A DNA stretch of 64,000 nucleotides from Lunularia cruciata (taxonomy: Eukaryota > Streptophyta > Marchantiopsida > Lunulariales > Lunulariaceae), in assembly GCA_948567375.1 (NCBI GenBank), contig OX419761.1, positions 11,224,501 to 11,288,500 on the forward strand, written 5' to 3'. The position numbers and the translations under genes were made by a program. Below, piece after piece: positions 57,106-64,000 of this stretch. Position 1 is the stretch's first letter. Every line of letters begins with the position of its first letter. A model generated the notes under the pieces. That model ran no database searches and was not told where the DNA came from. It was given only the letters and a program-made list of their open reading frames with translations.

Positions 57106-57531
57106 TGTAACAATATGGAGTTTAGCGATGAAGTCAGTCAGGCTCACGAAGTAGCACATAAGACAAATTAGCCTAGAATATTCCGGAAGTATCTAGGAAG
57201 CTTCTTGGGAAGCTTCCCGGTTAGCTTAGCTTGCACCTTAAGTAAGTAGCTTCTAGAAGGAAGCTTCTAGAAGCTTCCAACTAGCTTATCTTGCATGCCA
57301 AGTAGGCGGCTTCTAGAAGGAAGTTTCTTGAGAAGCTTCTTAGTTAACTTGGCTTGCACTCTAAGAAAGCGGCTTGAGGAAGCTTCTTGAGAAGCTTCTC
57401 AAGGGCCTTGTATGCTACCTATAAATACCAAAGCCAAAGCTCATGCTAGGCACTTGGATTTTTCCCTCATTCAAGTGTCCCAATGTGAGTTTCCATTCTC
57501 CTATTTCTCTCCTCAGTTTCGGTCTTTTACA
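57106..57531 (+). repeat. Element C 5' LTR
   Basis: It runs from TGTAACAATATGGAG to GGTCTTTTACA. The U3 holds several GAA/TTC arrays, a TATAAATA box at 57,420-57,427 and a pyrimidine-rich R/U5 end. Confidence 0.95.
57259..57278. promoter_or_regulatory. Heat-shock-element-like palindrome, element C 5' LTR
   Basis: GGAAGCTTCTAGAAGCTTCC is a perfect 20-bp palindrome of four contiguous nGAAn/nTTCn units. Additional two- and three-unit arrays flank it (57,250-57,259, about 57,310-57,345 and about 57,378-57,402). It lies about 140 bp upstream of the TATA box. This matches the known consensus for heat-shock-factor binding; function is predicted. Confidence 0.6.
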
Positions 57532-57544
57532 TTGGTATCAGAGC
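57532..57544 (+). other. Element C primer-binding site
   Basis: TTGGTATCAGAGC directly follows the 5' LTR and is complementary to the initiator-Met tRNA 3' end. Confidence 0.92.
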
Positions 57545-57802
57545 AGGAATGGGATGGATGGAATTTATGGACCACCAAATCCACTTCCGCCAAACCATTG
57601 GGACTTTCATGTCCAGATATTACCAAAGCATTGTTTCACACAATTCGTCACCTCACGCTTTGGGCAGGATTTTCTACATATGATCACCGTGTCAGAGGAA
57701 CCCTTGATACTTCCAGTTGTAACTTATGGAGAACGGTGGATGTGTTGTATCTATGTGTTAATCAACTAGATAAATTGAGGGTAGTGGAATAGAGTACTAG
57801 CA

Positions 57803-58680
57803 ATCGCGGCAATACCAGTTGTTATCCTTGCAATGCAATAACAAATTGAGCATCTTACTTGATTGTTGGATGAACGAGACGAACAACGACAAGAACATAT
57901 AGACAGAGCGCCAGTTCGAGATGAAGAAGATCGCATTCGATTTCCAAAACCCAAGGTGTTTGAAGGCAAGAATCTTCCAAGCACAGTGGAGAATTTTTTG
58001 TTTGACTATGAACGTTACTTTGAAGCCACCAATCTTCAAGACAAGCAGAAACAAATTCTCTTGGCTTCTAGCCAGTTGGATGGCGTGGCAAAACTTTGGT
58101 GGCAATTCCGAGTAGAAAGAGCTAAACGACAAATTGTTACACCGATTTTGACAAGGGCAGAATTCCAAGATGCAATATTTGGTTGATTTCAGACTATAAA
58201 TGCCACCCAAGGTGCACGAGATAAATTGGCGGAGTTGAGGCAGATTGGTTCAGTGAGAAGCTACATCACACAATTTCAGAATATCATCATGCAAATTCCA
58301 GATATCCAAGAAGGTGAAGTTATGGATCAATTTGTGCAAGGATTGAAGTCACAACCAAATTGGAGGTGACCATGTGGGAGCCACAGAACATCAAAGAAGC
58401 CATGCAATTGGCTGAGCGTTTTGATTCCTTAGTTGCAACAACTTGGTCTCAACCTCGACCTACACAAAACCTACCAATACCACGAGTGGAAGAACCGGTA
58501 CCAATGGAGATTGATGCTATCCAACAAAGACCACTTGGCACAACAGGTAGAGAAAGATTACAAAAAAATGGAGGTTGCTTTTATTGTCGCCAAGTTGGAC
58601 ATCGCATTGCTGAATGTCCACTTAGGAATGGGCGACCTCGACAAGTTGCCCTGATGGAGTTTGTGGAACAGAATGATTAG
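57803..58680 (+). pseudogene. Element C gag
   Basis: The start codon equivalent is ATC instead of ATG at 57,803. Stops occur early, at 57,840 and 58,184. The capsid-like core (FEGKNLPS, YFEATNLQD, LWWQFRVERAKRQ) and a normal CCHC knuckle (CFYCRQVGHRIAEC, 58,576-58,617) are readable. Confidence 0.87.
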
Positions 58681-58727
58681 GGAAACAAAGAATCCCAATA
58701 GGAGATTTCAAGCCGCCTATTGGGAGC

Positions 58728-59123
58728 TTGATTAGTTCCAATGGGATTGAAGGCTCGACCTATGCAAGTTTGCTTCAGTTGCAAGGTACAATATCTAATC
58801 GGGGTTGTAGGATTTTGGTTGATTCTGGAAGTTCAGAGAATTGCATATCTATGCAAGTAGCAAAGGAATTGGGTCTTCCTATCAAGCCAGTGATTGGAAG
58901 TAGTTTGATGATGGCGGATGGTAGAAAAGGTTCTGCATTCCGCACCTCGCATCCTGTTACCTTCAAGATTAGGAAGGAGTATTTTGAGTGTATGAGGTTT
59001 GTAGTGGCACCTCTACACTATGATATCATTTTGGGTCTACCTTGGCTTGAACGTCATAAGGTTCAATTTGATTGGACCGACGTCAAATTCAAGTACAACA
59101 CCAAGGTAGGAATTTCCGATTAG
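58728..59123 (+). pseudogene. Element C aspartic protease
   Basis: ILVDSGSSENC is intact and IILGLPWLE closes the domain. A frame change near 59,080 separates it from the spacer repeats that follow. Confidence 0.87.
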
Positions 59124-59160
59124 GTTGTCTGGCACCTCTGAGTAAAACACTTAAGAATAG

Positions 59161-59280
59161 TGAGTCCCAAGATGGGAAGTTTGTTGAGAAGGTAGCCATA
59201 GAGCAAATCCGGAAGAGAGATGAGTCCCTAGAAGGGAAGTTTGTTAATGAAGTAGCCATAGAGCAAGCTTTGGAGGAAGA
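59161..59280 (+). repeat. 60-bp coding spacer repeats, two units (element C)
   Basis: Two 60-bp units (59,161-59,220 and 59,221-59,280) encode the 20-residue SQDGKF...AIEQ repeat between protease and RT. Elements A (5,996-6,175) and B (55,449-55,628) have three units. Confidence 0.85.
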
Positions 59281-60830
59281 TAAGTTTGTATTCGCGGTGT
59301 GGATCAAGCCGATTGCACAAGAACAATCTGAGGAGGGCCAGGTGCCGCATCAAGCAACTGTTGATTGGATAGTTCAGGAGTTTGCAGATGTGTTTCCGGA
59401 TGATCTGCCAAAGGGATTACCCTCTGATTGAGGTATGCACTTCAAGATCGAGTTATTGCCAGGGAGTACTCCAGTGAGTAGACCAATCTATCGGCTCTCA
59501 CCAAAGGAGTTGGAGGAGTTGCAAACAACACTTACAGAGTTGTTGGAGAAGGATTTCATATGACATAGTACCTCTCCGTGGGGAGCACCGGTACTATTTG
59601 TTCCAAAGAAGGATGGAGGACTTTGTTTCTGTACTGATTACCGCGGGCTCAATAAGCAAACCGTGAAGAATGCATATCCCTTGCCTCGGATCGATGACCT
59701 ACTTGATCAATTAAGTAGAGCACGCTACTTTTCCAAGCTGGATCTTCGTAGCGGCTATTGGCAAATTCCTATCAAAGGAGAGAACGTGCAAAAGACTATC
59801 TTTCGCACAAGGCATGGACATTTTGAGTGGAGAGTTCTACCTTTCGGACTCACTAATGCTCCAACAGTCTTCATGGATCAGATGCATCGGGTGTTGGTGG
59901 GATTATTGAATCAGTCCGTGGTAGTGTTCTTAGATGATATCTTAATCTATAGTAGGACAGAGGCAGAACACATGAATCATGTGCAAGAAGTCCTAAGACG
60001 ACTACGACAGTGGAAATTTTACTGCAAGAAGTCAAAGTGTGTTTTTTGGCAAAAGGAGGTTACCTTTTTGGGTCATAAGATCTCATCAAAGGGGATCAAA
60101 ATGGAAGAAGAGAAGATCAAGGCCATTACTGATTGGCCTACCCCGAAGGATGCTACCAAAGTACGAGCATTCAATGGATTGGCCAGTTTTTACCGACAGT
60201 TCATCCACTATTATGCTCACGTGGCTGCACCATTGACTGACCTCTTGGGAAAGAACTCGAGCTTCCAATGGACCACCAAGCATGAAGAAGCATTCCAGAA
60301 GTTAAAGCATATGGTGTCTCCAAGACCCATTCTTCAACCATATGATCCTCAACTACCTTGTGTGGTTGATTTTTATGCTTCTAACTTTGCAATTGGAGCT
60401 ATGTTGCAACAAGAATTTCCAGATGGACTACATCCTATTGCCTTTGTGTCTCGCCGACTAAATACAGCTGAAAGAAATTACTATGCTTGAGATTGGGAAC
60501 AACTTGCAATGGTATATGCCACCAAGGTATGGAGGCATTATCTCTTAGGGAAACAAGTGATCATGCGAACTGATCACAAGCCATTGTTGCAAACCTTACA
60601 CCTAGAGCACATGAAGAGTCGACATCATTGATAGGAAGAGCAACTCCAATGGTTTGACATCAAACTTGAGTACAAACCAGGTCGGTTCTATGTCATCCCT
60701 GATGCTCTATCACGACGACCTGATTTGAAGTCTCTTCCTCTCATTGCGGCAGCAATTACGACGGTGTCAGTTGATCCCAAGAAGATTCATAACAAGTTTG
60801 GTTAGCTCTACAGCAAGATCCTTTCTTCCA
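59281..60830 (+). pseudogene. Element C RT and RNase H
   Basis: RT ([26 protein letters not shown]) is well preserved in the open stretch 59,663-60,490. The RNase H catalytic Asp is replaced: VVDFYASNFAIG, TAT at 60,374-60,376, where A and B have VDFDAS. TGA stops near 59,429, 59,562 and 60,488 stand where A or B, or the expected codon, is CGA (Arg). A TAG near 60,630 replaces Trp. Confidence 0.88.
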
Positions 60831-60831
60831 A

Positions 60832-62335
60832 ATGGTACATGGTCGGCTAACAACATGTGAAAAAAAGTACAACACCTTCTCCTTCAAGGAAGCTCTTCTA
60901 TTCCATGCGGACCGGATCTATGTTCCAGCCAAAGGTGATCTTCGACTTGTGCGCCTTCAAGAAGCCCATGATTTACCCATCGCTGGTCACATGGGTGTAG
61001 ACAAGACCTTGGGTACCCTCCAACGTCAATGGTGGTGGCCCAACATGACATGGGATGTTCGAGAATTTGTCCGATCGTGTGAGAGCTGCCAACGTAACAA
61101 GGCCAGCAACCAGAAGTTGGGTGGACTCCTTCAACCGCTTGCCGTTCCATCAGCTCGTTGGGAGCATGTGAGCTTGGATCTCATCATATCCTTGCCAAAG
61201 ACAAAACAAGGACACACCGCCATTGTGGTGTTTATGGATAAGCCTAGTAAGCAAATCCACTTGGCACCAACCTGTGATACCGTGGATGCTCCAACCTTAG
61301 CGCAAATCTACTTCAAAAATGTCTTCAAGCATCATGGAATGCCATGCGTACTCATCTCCTACCATGATCCTTGCTTTACCGAGAAGTTTTGGCAAGCACT
61401 CTTTCAAATACTTGGCACCAAGCTTGCTTTGTCCACGGCCTATCATCCTCAAACTGATGGACAAACCAAACGTTCAAATCGTACATTGGAGGATATGTTG
61501 CGTGCCTTTGTCAATGTCTACCATACCAATTGGGATGAGTGTCTTGCCGCTACCGAATTTGCCTACAACAATTCCAAACAGGCAAGCATCGGATTCTCTC
61601 CTTTCTTTCTCAATTTTGGCCAAGATCCGCTTGTTCTAGATTCTCTTCTTGCTCCTCCTCCATCTCAGGTTCCTCATACTTCCACATTCTTGACCAATAT
61701 ATCCCAATCTCTCCAACAAGCCAAGTCTCACCTTCTTGTTGCTCAGAATCGCCAAAAAACAATATGCGGACCACCATCGTCGAGATCTCACCTTTGAAGT
61801 CGGTGATAAAGTCATGCTATCCTCTAGTAACCTCCCTCTCCCACTTGATACCCAAGTTTGTTAACTTGCCATTAATTGGATAGGACCCTTTGGTATCACC
61901 CAAATTGTCTCTCCTATTGCTTATCGTCTTGCCTTGCCTTGTCACATGCGTATCCATCCTATCTTTCATGTTTCCAAGTTGAAACCCTTTGTTCCTAACC
62001 CCTCTTCCTTTTCCTCTCGAGTCCAACCTCCCCCTCTTCCTATCCCTATCAATGATCATGAGGAGTACAAAGTTGATTGTATCCTTGCGTGTCGCCACAT
62101 TCAACGAGGCCGTCGCCAACATACGGAGTACAAGGTCCTTTGGAAAGGGTATCTCCTTCATGATGCCACATAGGAACCTCTTTCTCACCTCCACAATGCA
62201 CAGACGGCCATCCAGGAATTCGAAGCTTCACTGGCAACAAAGATGTCACCAACTAGCGGCGGGAGAATATGTAACAATATAGAGTTTAGCGATGAAGTCA
62301 ATCAGGCTCACGAAGTAGCACATAAGACAAATTAG
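60832..62335 (+). pseudogene. Element C integrase and chromodomain
   Basis: The zinc region (GHMGVDKTLG...CESC) and the first core Asp (SLDLI) are intact. The second Asp is Tyr (LISYHDP, 61,360-61,362) and the catalytic Glu is Lys (GQTKRSNRTLE, 61,468-61,470). A one-base insertion in an A-run near 61,757 shifts the frame. The chromodomain follows (EYKVDCIL, EYKVLWKGY) with a TAG replacing the Trp of DATWEP. The frame then runs through the purine tract into the 3' LTR and stops at 62,335. Confidence 0.88.
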
Positions 62336-62695
62336 CCTAGAATATTCTTGAAGTATCTAGGAAGCTTCTTGGGAAGCTTCCCGGTTAGCTTAGCTTGCAC
62401 CTTAAGTAAGTAGCTTCTAGAAGGAAGCTTCTAGAAGCTTCCAACTAGCTTAGCTTGCATGCCAAGTAGGCGGCTTCTAGAAGGAAGCTTCTTGAGAAGC
62501 TTCCTAGTTAACTTGGCTTGCACTCTAAGAAAGCGGCTTGAGGAAGCTTCTTGAGAAGCTTCTCAAGGGCCTTGTATGCTACCTATAAATACCAAAGCCA
62601 AAGCTTATGCTAGGCATTCGGAGTTTTCCCTCATTCAAGTGTCCCAATGTGAGTTTCCATTCTCCTATTTCTCTCTTCAGTTTCGGTCTTTTACA
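62270..62695 (+). repeat. Element C 3' LTR
   Basis: This is the 426-bp twin of 57,106-57,531. The four-unit GAA/TTC palindrome lies at 62,423-62,442. It is preceded by the purine tract GGCGGGAGAATA and followed by the target duplication GACAC. Confidence 0.95.
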
Positions 62696-62857
62696 GACAC
62701 AGTGATCATATGTAGAAAATCTTGTCCAAAGCGCGAGGTGATGAATTGTGTGAAATGATGCTTTGGTAATATCTGGACATGAAAGTCCCAATGGTTTGGT
62801 GGAAGTGGATTTGGTGGTCCACAAATTCCATCCATCCTATTCCTGCTCTGATACCAA
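62696..62857 (-). other. Element B leader and primer-binding site, distal part
   Basis: It continues element B after the element C insertion; the counterpart in element A is 7,651-7,806. The minus strand at 62,857-62,845 reads TTGGTATCAGAGC, the initiator-Met primer site. Confidence 0.9.
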
Positions 62858-63279
62858 TGTAAAAGACCAAAACCGAGGAGAGAAATAGGAGAATGGAACT
62901 CACATTGGGACACTTGAATGAGGGAAAACTCCAAATGTCTAGCATGAGCTTTGGTTTTGGTATTTATAGGTAGCATACAAGACCCATGAAGCTTCTCAAG
63001 AAGCTTCCTTGAGCCGCTTTCTTGGAGTGCAAGCCAAGTTAACCAGGAAGCTTCTCAAGAAGCTTCCTTCTAGAAGCCGCCTACTTGGAGTGCAAGCTAA
63101 GCTAGTCAGAAGCTTCTAGAAGCTTACTTCTAGAAGCTACCTGCTTAGGGCACAAGTTAACTAGTTGGGAAGCTTCCCAAGAAGCTTCTTAGATACTTTT
63201 AGAATATTCTAGGCTATTTTTTCTTATTCTCTACTTCGTAAGCCCGACTAACTTTGTCACTAAACTCCATATTGTTACA
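62858..63279 (-). repeat. Element B 5' LTR
   Basis: The TATA motif is at 62,961-62,968 (TATTTATA on the plus strand). The four-unit GAA/TTC block at 63,108-63,127 is damaged in its last unit (CTTAC instead of CTTCC). Confidence 0.95.
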
Positions 63280-63654
63280 CTTGGAGACCTTGCAACTTGC
63301 TGCTGCACTTGCCACCCATCCAAGGGGATGGGTAATCACTCCCTCTGAAACTATTTCTCGGATAGGGTCCATAACCACGACATTTGCTACTATCACCTGA
63401 TCATCTCGAACCAAGTATAAATCTACCTTGACACGTGTTTTCTGCAAAGTATACAAACGTTCCCTCCAAGCCAAGTATCCACTCTCTTGTGCCATAGCAA
63501 ACACAATGTCCCTAATAGCATCATGGGTAGCTATCCTCTGTACTCCAAAAGGACACCATATCATATGGACCACTGCTCCATCTAGAGTAGAACCACACTC
63601 ACAAATGAGTAATGAAGATGCAAATAAGTGGACCAAACCTAGGTGAAACCTCAC
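63280..63654 (-). pseudogene. Decayed reverse-transcriptase-type ORF, upstream part (host of element B)
   Basis: The minus-strand frame reads CPFGVQRIATHDAIRDIVFA, then RVKVDLYLVRDDQVIVANVV followed by VMDPIREIV. The pattern, an 'HDAIRD' box followed by R.D......(A/D)VV..DP, resembles the endonuclease-like C-terminal region of plant non-LTR RT proteins. The frame enters element B's LTR at 63,279. On removing B and one CTTGG copy it continues at 52,041 in the same phase, with a single TAG a few codons on. The family assignment is from memory and moderate. Confidence 0.5.
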
Positions 63655-64000
63655 TATTGTAGAGAAAGTAACTAGTGCGAGTCAAAATGCCCTAATGCAC
63701 AATCAAGCTAGGATCCAAGAGCCTATACCTTTGCTAGAGCAAGAGCAAAGATATGCTCTAGTAGCCTGAGGAATGGACGAGTCAACTAAGAGAGAATGTA
63801 ACATATGCTCACACTATTGCTCCATCAAGGAAGACTATAAACCTCTATTCCAATCTACAATAGTGAAGCAAAAGATGGAAAGTCCTCTTGTGCCTGTGAG
63901 GATAGACTATCACTCATCTACCGTAATAACATTTGGAGAGAAAAGGATCCCTCCTCCACCTCTATCACATAAGTATCCAAAACCAACCTATCAACAACCA
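63655..64000 (+). other. Window edge with an open plus-strand frame, unrecognised
   Basis: From an ATG at 63,775 the frame stays open for 75 codons to the end of the window. It contains a Cys/His cluster (CNICSHYC), a basic middle and a Pro-rich stretch (RIPPPPLSHKYPKP). A stop precedes the ATG at about 63,768. It may be the start of a gene or of a gag-like ORF continuing outside. I do not recognise it. Confidence 0.3.

Larger units (their letters stand above)
57106..62695 (+). mobile_element. Element C: chromodomain Ty3/gypsy retrotransposon, plus strand, nested in element B
   Basis: The 5,590-bp element is flanked by the target duplication GACAC (57,101-57,105 and 62,696-62,700). It has 426-bp LTRs (57,106-57,531 and 62,270-62,695) that differ at about 12 positions, and a primer site at 57,532-57,544. 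It sits in the leader of element B, between primer site and gag. Its LTR belongs to a slightly different subtype, closer to element D than to A and B. All domains are present but broken. Confidence 0.95.
52047..63279 (-). mobile_element. Element B: chromodomain Ty3/gypsy retrotransposon, minus strand, interrupted by element C
   Basis: It is flanked by the target duplication CTTGG (52,042-52,046 and 63,280-63,284), with 422-bp LTRs at 52,047-52,468 and 62,858-63,279 and a primer site at 62,845-62,857. Without element C and its target duplication it is 5,638 bp, close to element A's 5,641 bp. Its LTRs differ at about 22 positions by my count, the most of the three datable copies. Stops and a frameshift break every region. 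Confidence 0.95.

Noticed and set aside
57106-57531. Regularly spaced GAAGCTTC words resembling a CRISPR-like or satellite array
   Set aside because: The words are palindromic units inside defined LTRs with TG...CA ends, primer site and target duplications, in a plant genome. There is no repeat-spacer periodicity.
57412-57792. 126-codon plus-strand frame across the element C LTR and leader
   Set aside because: It overlaps the LTR, TATA box and primer site. The same stretch in the other copies is leader sequence, so it is a chance open frame.

Overview
This window is land-plant nuclear DNA, most likely from a bryophyte such as a moss. The organism is an inference: the host genes are clearly plant genes but divergent from seed-plant ones, and the rest is AT-rich sequence filled with dead Ty3/gypsy retrotransposons. 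Host genes sit in two short islands, all on the minus strand. These are a truncated EF-hand gene (about 22.28-22.70 kb), an RMI1 homologue whose exons I resolved by hand (27,241-31,205), an apparently intronless cation-diffusion-facilitator (Mn-type MTP) gene (46,231-47,538) and an intronless P-class PPR gene (49,044-50,492). A small F-box-like fragment lies at 44.0-44.35 kb.

Left part (1-20.6 kb). One family of chromodomain Ty3/gypsy elements dominates. It has LTRs of 422-426 bp, an initiator-Met primer site and 5-bp target duplications. Element D (2,271-10,511, plus) is old and internally rearranged. Element A (2,589-8,229, minus) inserted into the TATA region of D's 5' LTR. Next come a decayed pogo/Tigger-like DNA transposon with recognisable terminal inverted repeats (11,164-13,660), a decayed gypsy element of another lineage ending in a PHD finger (about 14.6-18.7 kb), and copies of a dispersed 3'-end repeat.

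Middle (20.6-51.5 kb). The RMI1, MTP and PPR genes flank a ten-kilobase AT-rich stretch (33.3-43.8 kb). Most of what can be read there is gypsy wreckage: a plus-strand RT/RNase H/integrase at 35.6-37.5 kb and a minus-strand integrase/chromodomain region at 41.6-42.9 kb.

Right part (51.6-63.7 kb). This is a three-level nest. A decayed reverse-transcriptase-type ORF (minus) was split by element B (52,047-63,279, minus, TSD CTTGG), which was itself split by element C (57,106-62,695, plus, TSD GACAC). Hand-counted LTR differences (A about 8, C about 12, B about 22) agree with the nesting order.

The most interesting signal is in the LTRs of the A-D family. They carry dense perfect palindromes made of contiguous nGAAn/nTTCn units, which is the plant heat-shock-element layout, upstream of a TATA box. 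This suggests a heat-responsive retrotransposon family. Other notable points are a polyprotein frame that continues through the polypurine tract into the 3' LTR, variable 60-bp coding repeats between protease and RT, a perfect 20-bp hairpin in the F-box fragment, and a strong G-quadruplex motif beside the PPR gene.
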